NCBI GenBank assembly: GCA_938084885.1
Contig: CALKGG010000018.1
Location: forward strand, 1 to 64,000
Direction: 5' to 3'
Length of the DNA stretch: 64,000 nucleotides
Source of the DNA: an uncultured Acidimicrobiales bacterium
GTDB lineage: Bacteria > Actinomycetota > Acidimicrobiia > Acidimicrobiales > SHLQ01
How positions within the stretch are numbered: position 1 is the stretch's first letter; each line of letters begins with the position of its first letter. The notes under the pieces are model-generated. The model saw only the letters and a program-made list of their open reading frames with translations, made no database searches and was not told the DNA's origin. The position numbers and the translations under genes are program-made. Positions 18,591 through 27,658 of the stretch are shown piece after piece.

Positions 18591-18650
18591 TCAGTCGATG
18601 AGCAGCCCGTGCACAGCGAGGGCAGAGAAGTTGAAACGTGCGGTATCCAT
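18591..18650 (-). CDS. 19-residue leader-peptide-like ORF
   Basis: Short ORF encoding MDTARFNFSALAVHGLLID, with GAGGAGG 6 nt before its ATG (18663-18657), one of the best ribosome sites in the window. It ends 48 nt before the acetyltransferase ATG on the same strand. No family recognised. The peptide is neither basic nor Cys-rich, so it does not match the known actinobacterial Cys-attenuator type. It may be a regulatory leader or a small protein. Confidence 0.5.
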   Translation of the reverse strand: MDTARFNFSALAVHGLLID

Positions 18651-18762
18651 CAGGGGCCTCCTCATAGAGCGGGTCAAACCAGGCAGACGGATCGAGCGGA
18701 CCGGTCCCCAGGCATGCGCCCCTCGGTTGTCGGGTCGTCGATCCCGTCGAACTTCACAATCG

Positions 18763-18834
18763 CGCCCTCGGCAGGATTCGAACCTGCGCTCACGGCTCCG
18801 GAGGCCGATGCTCTATCCCCTGAGCTACGAGGGC
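18763..18834 (-). tRNA. tRNA-Arg, anticodon CCG (reads CGG)
   Basis: Full cloverleaf on the minus strand. The 7-bp acceptor stem is GCCCTCG with CGAGGGC; D-arm GCTC...GAGC. The anticodon loop is CTCCGGA with CCG at positions 34-36, and the T-arm loop is TTCGAAT. The anticodon stem has a T-T mismatch at its outer pair (27-43), which is tolerated in many tRNAs. CCA is not encoded. Confidence 0.95.
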
Positions 18835-19052
18835 TTGCCGAGTGATACTACCGGTTCGCCTTGACGGTTGAGGCATTTGGTCGTTTCGGGGTTCGTTTCT
18901 TACTGTCTTTGGATCATTTTTGTTGTGGTCTCGTTGGACGTTTGTGAAAAGTGCCTGTTTCCGGGGCTGAATTTCGTTGTTTTGGTGTTCGGGCTCAGTC
19001 ATTTGTAACCTCGGGAACTGATGCGTCTGCATCATTGATTTCCGGAGTAGGG

Positions 19053-21992
19053 ATGTCCAGTAACGATCAGTCTCACGAAGACGGTCAGACAGAGCGGGAA
19101 ACCTCAGACGATGGGCGCGGGCGCACGAGTCGCCTTGCCTCTGACCGCTGGCGTACTCCAGTGGTCGAGGACCAGAGTTCGCAGCTCATTCGCGAGCGCG
19201 AGTCCCTTGTCGAGTTTGCTGGAGAGCTTCGCGCTTTTCGCCTCGATCTTGAGCGCCAGCGCGACGAGCTTGAGGCAACAGCACGGGAGCAGAGTCGTCG
19301 ACGGGTCACGCTCGATATGGAGTTGTCGTCCCTTGAGGCGAACGAAACAGAGCTCACGAGCCTGACCGATTCGTTGACGAACGAGGTCAATGCACTCGAA
19401 CGTCGTATGCGCGACACGATGGAGTCGAATAGCGCGGCGGCTGCCGAGCTTGAGGCGGTTGAGCGAGAGCGGGGTCGAATCGAGCATGCTCGCAAGGACC
19501 TTCGCAACGATCAAGATGCGCTCGTCGACGCGCAGGAGCGTCTGAAGAAGCAGCTCGACGACCTTGCGTTTCAGCAGGGGTCGGCAAGCCGGGAAGAGCT
19601 CGAACTTGAGCGCCGTCTCGAGTCGCTTCGGGAGAAGAGCCAAGAGCTTGAGCATCTCAACGCCGACCTTGCCGAAGAGGAAGCGACGCTTGCGGCTCGT
19701 ACCTCCGAGATTGGCCGGCGTACCGCACAGGTGGCTGAGCAGCGCAGTGCGCTGGAACAGGCAAGTGCCGCTCTCGCGGAGATCGAAATCGAGCATGCGC
19801 GGCGAAATGCCGAGCTGGAGCTTTCCGATACTGATCTTCGGCTCCAGGAATCTGAGGTCGACCAGCAGCGTCGTGCGCTCGAGACGCGAACCTCTGAGCT
19901 GGAAGCTCGCCGGGTCGAGCTTGTCGCTGCCGAGGAAGAACTTGTCGAACTTGCTGCGGCGGTTGCTGAACAGCGGGCGTCACTTGCCAAGGAGCGTGAA
20001 GCCCACCATCTCGAGGCTGAGAAGTTGCGGGTGGAGAGCGCCGAGCAGGTGACTGCTGCTGAGGAACTCGCCTCGGTCCGTAAGCGTGCAATCGAAGAGC
20101 AACAGCTCGAGCTCGACGGAATGGCCAATGAACTTGAGCGGCGCCGGCTTGGCCTTGCTGCCGAAGCTGATCAGCTCGCGGGTGCTCGGGCTGAACTCGA
20201 TATCGAGCGGGACGATATTGAAGCTGAGCGCATTGTGCTCGCTGCGCAATCCGAAGAGATCGATCAGCTCGAGGACTCGCTCGACGAGCGTCGGATGTCG
20301 ATCGATATCATTACGTCTCGCCAAGCAGACCTCGCTGCCCAAAGCCTCGAGCTCGACGCTGAGGAGCAGGCCCTCGATGTCCGCAGGGCGCAGTTGGCCG
20401 ATATCGAGGCCGGCCTTGCCGACCAGGAAGAGCGCGCTCGCACCCTTGAGATTGTTCAGGCCGAGGTCGATGAGAAGCGTCGCTCTATCGAGTCCGAGCA
20501 GAAGGAACTTGCTGACGCCGTCGAGGCGCATCGGGCGTGGCGGGCAGAGATCGACCTTGAGCGCAGCTGGCTCGAGTCCGAGCAAGAGGGCCTCGATGCC
20601 CGTGCCACGGTCGTCAAGACCACCCAACTTGAGCTCGATGATCGGGAGACGCGGATCGGCGACCGTCAAGCCGCGGTCGATGAGCGCGAGCGAGAGCTGC
20701 TTCGCCTGAACAGCGTGCTCGACGAACAGCAGGCGGTGCTCAGCACCCGAGTTGCCGAGCTTGAGGAACTTCATCGCCAGATCGAGGTTCGCACGGTTGA
20801 GCTCGAGGACCAACATGCTCGCCTCGACGCCCGTGACGACGCGCTTCAGGCCCGTCGTGAAGCCCAGGACGCCGCCGAGCGCGAGCTCGAGTTGCTCGAT
20901 GCGGAGATTCTCGAGAACGCCGAAGAGCTGAACCAGCGGGTTTCAGAGTTGCAGGTCCGAGAAACGCAAGTGGCGAGCCGCGAAGCCCAGTACAACGAGC
21001 AGCGCCAGTCGATGATTGATCGGATGGCCCAAATCGAGACCGACCGGGCGCAGCTCGAAGAAGCCGAACGGCTGATCTCGCGGCTCGAAAATGAGCGGGC
21101 CGAGGTCGATGGCGAGTTGTTGGCGTTGCAGACCCGCCGCGAAGAGTTGTCGATCGAGAAGGCTCGTCTCGCTGGCACAGAAGAAGAGTTGAAGATCACC
21201 GCCGAACAGCTCGAGATGGAACGTATGCAGCTCGCGGGCGAGCGCCATGACATTGCAGTCCAGCGTGAATCTGTCTCCGATCAACGCGGCCGATTGGTGA
21301 ACGCTGAGGCGGCGCTGCGGGCACGTGAGAAGGATTTGGACGCTGAGCATGAGGTTCTCGACGCGGACGTTGCCCGCCTCGCGGAGCGTCGTCGACTCCT
21401 GACCGACGAACGTCGTGGTCTCGATGAGATGACGTTGCAGCTCGACGCTCGTCGAGTGGCGGTCGAAAACGATCAGGTTGCGCTCGAAGCCGACTTCGAG
21501 GCCGTTGTCGACGATCAGGTCGAGAGCCAACGTCAGCGCGAGGCGCAACGGCAACTTCTCAGCGAGGTGCAAGCACGCGCCGAGGCGTTGCGCCAACAAT
21601 CGGCCAAGATCGACGTGCGTACTCGCAGCCTGTCGTCGACCGAAGCGTCGCTCGATGAAACTGCTGCTGTCCTTGAGGTTCGGTCGGCTGAGCAGGGCGA
21701 GGCTGCGAACTTGCTCGAGGATGAGCGTCGCATGCTCGAAGATGAGCGCCGGGCAATCGAGGTTCGACGCCGAGCGCTCGTGACCGAGCGGACGAGGATC
21801 GAGGAGATGTGGTCACTGATGGAACAGCACCGCGAAACTTCAGCTCAGCTCGTCGACTCGTTGGCACCCGCCGCCGAGATCGATATCACCAACAGCGACG
21901 CCGGCACCGTACCGAGTGCACCTGCGTCGTTCCCTGCGGTGGTTGATTTGACCGAACCCGTCCGACCAGAAATCACGAACGACAGCGCCTAG
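19053..21992 (+). CDS. Giant coiled-coil protein A (tandem paralogue)
   Basis: About 979 residues. After a short polar N-terminus it is almost entirely alpha-helical coiled coil with dense Glu/Arg/Leu/Gln heptads and no recognisable catalytic domain, signal peptide or membrane segment. I noticed no cysteine. The last ~60 residues contain the tail ERTRIEEMWSLMEQHRETSA, shared with the next gene. The ATG at 19053 is chosen because GGAGTAGGG lies just upstream; the frame is open 34 codons further. By analogy with Scy, FilP or crescentin-type filament formers it may be cytoskeletal, but this is only inference from shape. Confidence 0.85.
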   Translation: MSSNDQSHEDGQTERETSDDGRGRTSRLASDRWRTPVVEDQSSQLIRERESLVEFAGELRAFRLDLERQRDELEATAREQSRRRVTLDMELSSLEANETELTSLTDSLTNEVNALERRMRDTMESNSAAAAELEAVERERGRIEHARKDLRNDQDALVDAQERLKKQLDDLAFQQGSASREELELERRLESLREKSQELEHLNADLAEEEATLAARTSEIGRRTAQVAEQRSALEQASAALAEIEIEHARRNAELELSDTDLRLQESEVDQQRRALETRTSELEARRVELVAAEEELVELAAAVAEQRASLAKEREAHHLEAEKLRVESAEQVTAAEELASVRKRAIEEQQLELDGMANELERRRLGLAAEADQLAGARAELDIERDDIEAERIVLAAQSEEIDQLEDSLDERRMSIDIITSRQADLAAQSLELDAEEQALDVRRAQLADIEAGLADQEERARTLEIVQAEVDEKRRSIESEQKELADAVEAHRAWRAEIDLERSWLESEQEGLDARATVVKTTQLELDDRETRIGDRQAAVDERERELLRLNSVLDEQQAVLSTRVAELEELHRQIEVRTVELEDQHARLDARDDALQARREAQDAAERELELLDAEILENAEELNQRVSELQVRETQVASREAQYNEQRQSMIDRMAQIETDRAQLEEAERLISRLENERAEVDGELLALQTRREELSIEKARLAGTEEELKITAEQLEMERMQLAGERHDIAVQRESVSDQRGRLVNAEAALRAREKDLDAEHEVLDADVARLAERRRLLTDERRGLDEMTLQLDARRVAVENDQVALEADFEAVVDDQVESQRQREAQRQLLSEVQARAEALRQQSAKIDVRTRSLSSTEASLDETAAVLEVRSAEQGEAANLLEDERRMLEDERRAIEVRRRALVTERTRIEEMWSLMEQHRETSAQLVDSLAPAAEIDITNSDAGTVPSAPASFPAVVDLTEPVRPEITNDSA

Positions 21993-22054
21993 CTTCGACC
22001 AATCGATGGTGCTTCGCATATGCTCTGACACCAACCGGAACCAAGAGAGTTTTG

Positions 22055-24397
22055 ATGTCTGACAAGACGAACGAAAACGAGGATGGTCAGGACAACGATC
22101 CTGCTGGCGACCTCCGTCGTCTGCGCCTTGAGCGCTCTTCTTCCTCGCTCGACGCTGAGGAAGAACTCCTACACACGAGACGCGATCAGCTCGACAAGCT
22201 CCGTGAGCAGATCGAACGGACCCAAGGCGAACAACGCGCCGAACTTGCACGTATCGAAGAGGCACGTCGTCAACTCAACGAGCTGGCATCTGATGTTGAG
22301 AAGCGTCGCTCCGAGGTCGATGACTTTCGGGCCAAACTCATCGAGGCCGAAAACGATGTGAGTGCGCGCCGTCGGGCACTTGACGACACCGACGTCTCGT
22401 CTGGATCACAGCTGGGCACGGGCTCGGCAGGCAACGATGTCGCAACCGACCAAGCTGCTCTCGACGATGCTCGCAATGCCTTGTCCAAAGAGCGCGAGGA
22501 CATTGCAAGCCAGTCGGCTGAATTGAGCGAGATCCGCGCTGCACTCGAATACGACCGCTCGCAGATTGAGAAGCGTACCAAGCAGCTCGCCGACGAAGCT
22601 GAGCGGCTCGAAGGGCTCGATGCCGATGCGGTGAAGATGCGTGCTGAGGCCGAGGCCGAGCACGTGCGTCTCATGGCCGAGGTCGACGACGAACGCAAGA
22701 AGCTCGAGGCCGAGGTAGCCGAGCAGAAGTCTGCCCTCGAACTAAGGCGCCGCGAACTCGATTCCGAGCAACAGAAGCTTTCCGAACTCGACGAGACCCT
22801 CGGCAACGAAAAGGATGCGCTCGACGAGGTAAAGGCAGCTCGCGAGACGACCACGTCAGAGCGCGAGGCGCTGGAAGCAGAACTCGCGGATCTTGAAGAC
22901 GTCCGAACTCGTCTCGTCTCGGCGAATGAGGAGATCGAGACACTCCGCTCGTCAATCGACGGCGGCGACGGCGACGCGGAGACACCGACCATCCTTCTTG
23001 GCGAGGTCGATGCAGAGAAGCGCAAGAAGGCCATCGCCCGAGCCAACAACGAGCTCGATGCAAAAGAGGCCAAGCTCGAGAAGCGACGTTCAACGCTTGC
23101 GGATCAAGAGGCGGAGATTGCTCAGTCGCAGAAGGATGCAATCGTTGCGCTCGAAGAAGAGTTCGACGCTGAGCGCCAGCGAATAACCGAAGAACACGAG
23201 GAGAAGCTCGCTGAGCTCGAAAGCCTCGAGGAGCAAACGAGTTCGATCGACAGCCGCCGCGATGAGCTTGCTGCCAACCAAAAAGCTCTCGCCGAGATCG
23301 AAGCCGACCTTGCCTCTACCGCTACCGCGCTCGAAGAACGAGCAGCAGCGATCGAAGCGACCGAAGAGAACGTGGTCGCCAACGAACGAGCTCTCGAAGT
23401 TCGTAAGGCTCAGTACGACACCGAGTCGCAGTCGGTCGAGGCTCGTTTCGCCGAGATCGACGACCGTCGCAGTGAGCTCCAAGCGCAACGCTCGTCGATG
23501 GCGGAAAGCGAAGCCGAACTTTTGCAGCTTCGGGATCGGGCAGCCACCCTTGACAAGGAACGTGAGCAGCTCGATATGGACGCTGCGTTGTTGTCTCGTC
23601 AGCGGGCGCAGATCGATCACGAGCGCTCGCAGCTCGCCGGCACGTCGGTCGAGCTCGACGACCAGCGCACGATGGTCGCGGAACAACGGGAGCACCTCGA
23701 CGCCGAAAAGCTTTTGCTCGACGAGCAGCGCCAAGCGCTCGCAGAGCAGCGCCGTCAGCTAAACGAACAGAACGAGTTCATTTCACGTCAGCAACACCAG
23801 CTGATCGAGCGTCGACGCCAACTCGACGAAGAGGGAAACATCCTCGACGAACGTGCCAAACAGTACGACCGAGACCGCGACGTGCTCGACGACAAGCTCG
23901 AATCGTTGGCCCGTCAGCAAACCGATTTCGAGGCCGCCGAAAGCCGCTCCGAAGTCGAGGCCGCCCAACTCAACGAGACACGTGCCGACATCAACATGCG
24001 TCGCGAAGCAATCAAGGGCGAAGAAGCCGAACTGCGCAAGTTGGCAGCGATCGTGAACGACCGACGCGAGACGCTGAACAACAGTCAGCTCGAATTCGAC
24101 CGTAAGCAAACCGAGATCGCCGCAGACAGCGGTCGTCTCGATTCACTGCGAGCAGACAACGCCGAGGAGAAGCGTCGCCTCGACGCCGAGCGCATCCACC
24201 TCGAAGAGGTCAACAAGCGGCTCGCTGCTGAAGAGCGGGCACTCAACGAAGAGCGTGCTCGTATCGCAGAGATGTGGGAGCTGGTCGGCCGTCACCGCGA
24301 GCAGGCCCGACAGATCATCTCGGCGCTTGGCCCCGAAACGTTGGGCACGCTTAGCGAGAACGCCCCTGGTCTTGATGCGATTGACGGTGGCGCGTAA
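22055..24397 (+). CDS. Giant coiled-coil protein B (tandem paralogue)
   Basis: About 780 residues, almost all coiled coil. It starts 63 nt after protein A and is probably in the same transcript. Acidic N-terminus (MSDKTNENEDGQDND), then continuous heptads interrupted around residues 300-320 by a short Gly/Asp-rich break (SIDGGDGDAETPTIL). The C-terminal tail ERARIAEMWELVGRHREQAR matches protein A (R-x-R-I-x-E-M-W-x-L-x-x-x-H-R-E). AGAGAG precedes the ATG. The pair could co-assemble into a filament or scaffold. A hairpin terminator follows. Confidence 0.85.
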   Translation: MSDKTNENEDGQDNDPAGDLRRLRLERSSSSLDAEEELLHTRRDQLDKLREQIERTQGEQRAELARIEEARRQLNELASDVEKRRSEVDDFRAKLIEAENDVSARRRALDDTDVSSGSQLGTGSAGNDVATDQAALDDARNALSKEREDIASQSAELSEIRAALEYDRSQIEKRTKQLADEAERLEGLDADAVKMRAEAEAEHVRLMAEVDDERKKLEAEVAEQKSALELRRRELDSEQQKLSELDETLGNEKDALDEVKAARETTTSEREALEAELADLEDVRTRLVSANEEIETLRSSIDGGDGDAETPTILLGEVDAEKRKKAIARANNELDAKEAKLEKRRSTLADQEAEIAQSQKDAIVALEEEFDAERQRITEEHEEKLAELESLEEQTSSIDSRRDELAANQKALAEIEADLASTATALEERAAAIEATEENVVANERALEVRKAQYDTESQSVEARFAEIDDRRSELQAQRSSMAESEAELLQLRDRAATLDKEREQLDMDAALLSRQRAQIDHERSQLAGTSVELDDQRTMVAEQREHLDAEKLLLDEQRQALAEQRRQLNEQNEFISRQQHQLIERRRQLDEEGNILDERAKQYDRDRDVLDDKLESLARQQTDFEAAESRSEVEAAQLNETRADINMRREAIKGEEAELRKLAAIVNDRRETLNNSQLEFDRKQTEIAADSGRLDSLRADNAEEKRRLDAERIHLEEVNKRLAAEERALNEERARIAEMWELVGRHREQARQIISALGPETLGTLSENAPGLDAIDGGA

Positions 24398-24407
24398 CCA
24401 TCTGGTC

Positions 24408-24427
24408 CCGGGCGGCTTTTCGCCCGG
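24408..24427. terminator. Hairpin after coiled-coil gene B
   Basis: CCGGGCG (24408-24414), loop of 6 including TTTT, and CGCCCGG (24421-24427) in the 53-bp gap between two converging genes. The following run is short (TTA), so termination on the + strand would be weak or Rho-assisted. Confidence 0.5.
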
Positions 24428-24450
24428 TTACCTCACTACCGGCGTATGGG

Positions 24451-24783
24451 TTAGGCAGGTACGTCGGCTTCGCTGAACTCACACGGCAGCGACACGTTTT
24501 CGAAGAGCTGCCGCTGTTCGAGTGTCAGACCTGCGGGATCGTCGCGGAGCATCTCATCGAGTTCGATGAAGCCGTCGAAGCCAAATTCGGACGCCGCGGT
24601 GTAGAAGGCGCACTGGCAGAACTCGGTTGCGTCGTCACCCTCCTGGGCTGCCTCGCAGGCCGAAACGAACTGGGTCTCAACACGCCCGTCCTGGTCAGCA
24701 AAGGAACCAGGTGTTCCCTCGCTCGTACATGCGGCGAGAAACAGGCCGGTGGCGAGAATGATCAATCGAAGTCGTCGAGACAT
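24451..24783 (-). CDS. Small lipoprotein, function unknown
   Basis: 110 residues from the ATG at 24783. Basic start (MSRRLR), hydrophobic stretch and lipobox LAAC-T give a clear lipoprotein signal, so the mature protein (about 90 residues) should be tethered outside the membrane. The mature part is acidic and has four further Cys (ACEAAQ, FCQCAF, LPCEF), likely disulfides. I do not recognise the family. It shares a divergent-free minus-strand run with udgB, separated by 66 bp. Confidence 0.75.
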   Translation of the reverse strand: MSRRLRLIILATGLFLAACTSEGTPGSFADQDGRVETQFVSACEAAQEGDDATEFCQCAFYTAASEFGFDGFIELDEMLRDDPAGLTLEQRQLFENVSLPCEFSEADVPA

Positions 24784-24849
24784 GGACGAAAGGTTAGCGG
24801 CATTCTGCAAAGACATACGGGGCTCGCCGAGTAAGAAATCGAACGACCT

Positions 24850-25515
24850 CTATGTGTTGGCACTCAACGCCTTTGCTCGCTCGAAGATCGCGTCGAGCAT
24901 CGGCTCGGTGAGCCGCCCAGTGAACGTGTTTTGCTGACTCACGTGATAACTGCACAGCATTGTGAGTTGCTCGGAGATTTTGACTTCAACGCCGTGCCCG
25001 AACCTTGGTCGTGGACGGATGTCAAAGTGCCGTGCAACAGCCGTGGTAGCAATGCCACCGAGCGTCACGATGACCAACAGGTTAGGTAGGGCGGAGAGCT
25101 CTCGGGTGAGAAACGGCCGACACGTATTCTGCTCTTCTGCAGTCGGTTTGTTGTCGGGCGGCGCACACTTTAGTGCGTTCGTGACCCACACATTGGTCAG
25201 TTCGAGACCATCGTCGCGACCCGTCGATTCGGGTTGATTCCCAAGTCCAGCCCGATAGAGCCCGCCGTAGAGCCAGTCACCCGACCTGTCCCCGGTGAAC
25301 ATTCGCCCGGTTCGGTTTGCACCGTGGGCTGCTGGGGCGAGGCCCACAACGGCAATCGCTGCTTCGGGATCGCCGAATCCGGGCACTGGACGACCCCAAT
25401 AGTCCTGATTGCTATAGGCAGCGCGTTTGTCACGAGCAACGGTCTCACACCATTCGATCAATCGCGGACACGAACGGCACTTCTCAATTTCTGAGTTCAC
25501 CTTCACAAGGTCCAT
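24850..25515 (-). CDS. udgB: Type 5 uracil-DNA glycosylase
   Basis: Removes uracil, and in known members hypoxanthine or xanthine, from DNA. About 221 residues. Active-site motif GLAPAAHGANRTGRMFTGD (family 5 carries Ala where other families have Asp/Asn), an iron-sulfur Cys pair CRSC near the N-terminus with further Cys (ALKCAPPDNK, NTCRPF), and the late motif SYHVSQQNTFTGRLT. A longer frame exists, but the ATG at 25515 fits family length. Divergent from the phosphatase gene, 34 bp apart. Confidence 0.93.
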   Translation of the reverse strand: MDLVKVNSEIEKCRSCPRLIEWCETVARDKRAAYSNQDYWGRPVPGFGDPEAAIAVVGLAPAAHGANRTGRMFTGDRSGDWLYGGLYRAGLGNQPESTGRDDGLELTNVWVTNALKCAPPDNKPTAEEQNTCRPFLTRELSALPNLLVIVTLGGIATTAVARHFDIRPRPRFGHGVEVKISEQLTMLCSYHVSQQNTFTGRLTEPMLDAIFERAKALSANT

Positions 25516-25549
25516 TGCTCGCAACGTAGTGCCGGTAGCGTGAAAAGCA

Positions 25550-26194
25550 ATGCCAAAGAAGACTGCACCAAAGCCAACCATTGTTTTGTTCGTACGACAC
25601 GGCCAAACACCGACCACCGGGACCTCGTTGCCTGGCCGAGCGCCGGGTTTGCATCTCGCCGAGACCGGTCGTGCACAAGCCGAACGGGCGGGCACACGAA
25701 TTGCGGCCCTTGCGAAGGTTTCGGCGGTTTACGCGTCGCCAATGGAGCGCACCCAAGAGACCGCTGCGCCCATTGCCAAGGCGTGCAAACTGCGAGTTCG
25801 GACTCACAAGGGCCTGATCGAAGCCGACTTTGGCGCATGGACGGGTAAGAAGCTGGCGGATCTTCGCAAGCTTCCTGAGTGGGCCACGGTGCAGAACTAT
25901 CCGAGTGGCTTCCGCTTTCCCCGGGGAGAATCGTTCCCCGAGATGCAGACGCGCATGACCGGTGCAGTGACCGAGCTCGTCGGCAAACACCCCGGTGAGA
26001 CCATCGTCGCGGTTTCTCACGCGGACACGATCAAAGCTGCCGTCGCCGATGCTGCGGGCACTCCTCTCGATCTCTTTCAACGCATCGTCATTTCGCCGTG
26101 TTCGATCAGCGCCGTCATGTACACCGCGACCGGACCCATCGTGCTCGCGATTAATTCGACAGGCGACGACCTTTCGTCGCTCGTCCCCAGCTAG
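25550..26194 (+). CDS. Histidine phosphatase, MSMEG_4193-type
   Basis: 214 residues. RHG signature VRHGQTPTT near residue 16 with the phospho-accepting His, second His in AVSHADTIKAA, and Arg/Glu of the active site (SPMERTQET, GLIEADFG). It is the first of three closely spaced genes with DUF3090 and SCO1664-type proteins. From memory, these occur together across Actinobacteria as an uncharacterised trio in which this protein is called a putative phosphomutase. Substrate unknown. Confidence 0.88.
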   Translation: MPKKTAPKPTIVLFVRHGQTPTTGTSLPGRAPGLHLAETGRAQAERAGTRIAALAKVSAVYASPMERTQETAAPIAKACKLRVRTHKGLIEADFGAWTGKKLADLRKLPEWATVQNYPSGFRFPRGESFPEMQTRMTGAVTELVGKHPGETIVAVSHADTIKAAVADAAGTPLDLFQRIVISPCSISAVMYTATGPIVLAINSTGDDLSSLVPS

Positions 26195-26204
26195 GACACA
26201 ACGT

Positions 26205-26690
26205 ATGGATTTTGAAATCGGCCAGGTGGACTCGTTCACCGCTGGGACCGTCGGGCCGAAGGGCCAACGAACATTTTTTCTTCAGGCGATCGCAAACGGC
26301 ACGACGGTTTCGCTAAAGCTGGAGAAGCAGCAGGTGTTGGCAATGGCCGACCACCTATCGAATTTGTTGGCAGACCTTCCAGAGATTGACGCCCAGGAAT
26401 GGACGAGCGCTCCGTTACTCGTCGAACCAATCGAACCCATGTGGGCCGTTGGAGCAATGGGTGCAATGTACGACACCGGCTCTGACAGCATTGTCGTGAT
26501 GGCTGAGGAGATCGTGGAAGATCCTGATCTCGAACGTGCCGCTACCGCCACGTTTCTGTTGGGCCGGGCCCAGACGCTTGCCTTTATCGAGCGCGCACAT
26601 GAAATCGTCGATGCCGGCCGGCCGCCGTGCCAATGGTGCACCCGTCCCTTGAACCATGGCGAGGATGGCTTTTGCCCATGCTGGAACTAG
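26205..26690 (+). CDS. DUF3090 family protein
   Basis: 161 residues, starting at the ATG at 26205, 10 nt after the phosphatase. N-terminal MDFEIGQVDSFTAGTVGPKG is the family hallmark. It ends with a zinc-ribbon-like cluster (CQWCTRPL, then CPCWN). Middle gene of the conserved actinobacterial trio. No catalytic motif seen; perhaps an adaptor between the phosphatase and the kinase-like third protein. Confidence 0.87.
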   Translation: MDFEIGQVDSFTAGTVGPKGQRTFFLQAIANGTTVSLKLEKQQVLAMADHLSNLLADLPEIDAQEWTSAPLLVEPIEPMWAVGAMGAMYDTGSDSIVVMAEEIVEDPDLERAATATFLLGRAQTLAFIERAHEIVDAGRPPCQWCTRPLNHGEDGFCPCWN

Positions 26691-26696
26691 TCGAGC

Positions 26697-27497
26697 ATGG
26701 CTGCTGCTGTATCTATGGCAGCGGAGACGACCGTCTTGTCTGACAACGCAGACGATGACCATTCCGAGAGTCCGTTCCGATCTCGAGAACCGCTCGCGAC
26801 CGAAGAGGCGCTCGCGATCTTGCGTACCGCGCAGATCCACCCACTTGGCCAGATGCCGTACAGCTCGAACGCCACCTTCTTGGTGGACCTCGAACTCGAC
26901 GGCGAGATTCCCGCACAAGCAATTTATAAGCCCGAGGCTGGCGAACAGCCGCTGTGGGATTTCCCTGGTTCGCTCTACCGTCGAGAGGTTGGGGCATTTC
27001 TTCTGTCCGAACAGCTCGGTTGGGGCCATGTCCCGCCGACGGTTATCGCCGAAGGGCCAGCGGGAGTTGGCTCGCTGCAACTGTTCATTCCGGCGATCTT
27101 CGACGAGCACTACTTCACGCTCCTCGACGACGAGCAGTATCACCGTGGGTTCAAGGAGATCTGCGCGTTCGACTTTGTTGCGAACAACACCGATCGCAAA
27201 GCTGGCCATATTCTGCTCGGCGAGGATGGCGAGCTATGGGCGATCGATAACGGCCTCAGCTTTCATCAGGAGTTCAAGCTCCGAACGGTCATCTGGGATT
27301 TCGCTGGAGACGACCTGAGCAATGAGGTTCGCGATGGCCTCAGTGCCCTGCTCGATGAAGGGCTCGGCGACGACCTCGCCGAGCTGCTCACGCCATTCGA
27401 ACGTGACGCGGTCGTGACCCGAGCTCGATCGATGCTCCATGCAGGGCTGTATCCAACGGATCCAACCGGCCGCAGATACCCCTGGCCAATGGTCTAG
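26697..27497 (+). CDS. SCO1664-family PI3/4-kinase-like protein
   Basis: 266 residues. Family features: LGQMPYSSNATFLVDL at the N-terminal third, IYKPEAGEQPLWDFPG with the likely ATP-binding Lys, FDFVANNTDRKAGHIL as catalytic loop, and AIDNGLSFH as metal-binding loop, the pattern of the lipid/protein-kinase-like PI3/4 kinase group. It follows DUF3090 after 6 nt. Role unknown. With a phosphatase and a kinase-like protein in one operon, a phosphorylation cycle on a shared substrate is a reasonable guess. Confidence 0.85.
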   Translation: MAAAVSMAAETTVLSDNADDDHSESPFRSREPLATEEALAILRTAQIHPLGQMPYSSNATFLVDLELDGEIPAQAIYKPEAGEQPLWDFPGSLYRREVGAFLLSEQLGWGHVPPTVIAEGPAGVGSLQLFIPAIFDEHYFTLLDDEQYHRGFKEICAFDFVANNTDRKAGHILLGEDGELWAIDNGLSFHQEFKLRTVIWDFAGDDLSNEVRDGLSALLDEGLGDDLAELLTPFERDAVVTRARSMLHAGLYPTDPTGRRYPWPMV

Positions 27498-27593
27498 ATC
27501 GTCGGGCGGTCCTCACGGAGCGTCTCGAATTGTGCCGTTCCTTGTGCCTAGCGTTCCCACTGCTCGCTCCTGAAATCGTCGGTACAACGACAA

Positions 27594-27619
27594 ACGCCCC
27601 CGGCCTCAGCCGGGGGCGT
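27594..27619. terminator. Bidirectional intrinsic terminator
   Basis: Perfect 11-bp stem ACGCCCCCGGC / GCCGGGGGCGT with a 4-nt loop between two converging genes. On the minus strand it is followed by TTGTCGTTGT, so it should end etfA transcripts. On the + strand the tail is less T-rich. Confidence 0.85.
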
Positions 27620-27658
27620 CTGTTCACTCGTAACGAGCAGAATCTTTGCAGCGTGCTG

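Noticed and set aside
19104-20128. Several long minus-strand frames under the coiled-coil genes
   Set aside because: Repetitive Glu/Arg/Leu heptads leave the opposite frames open; compositions are low-complexity and unlike proteins.
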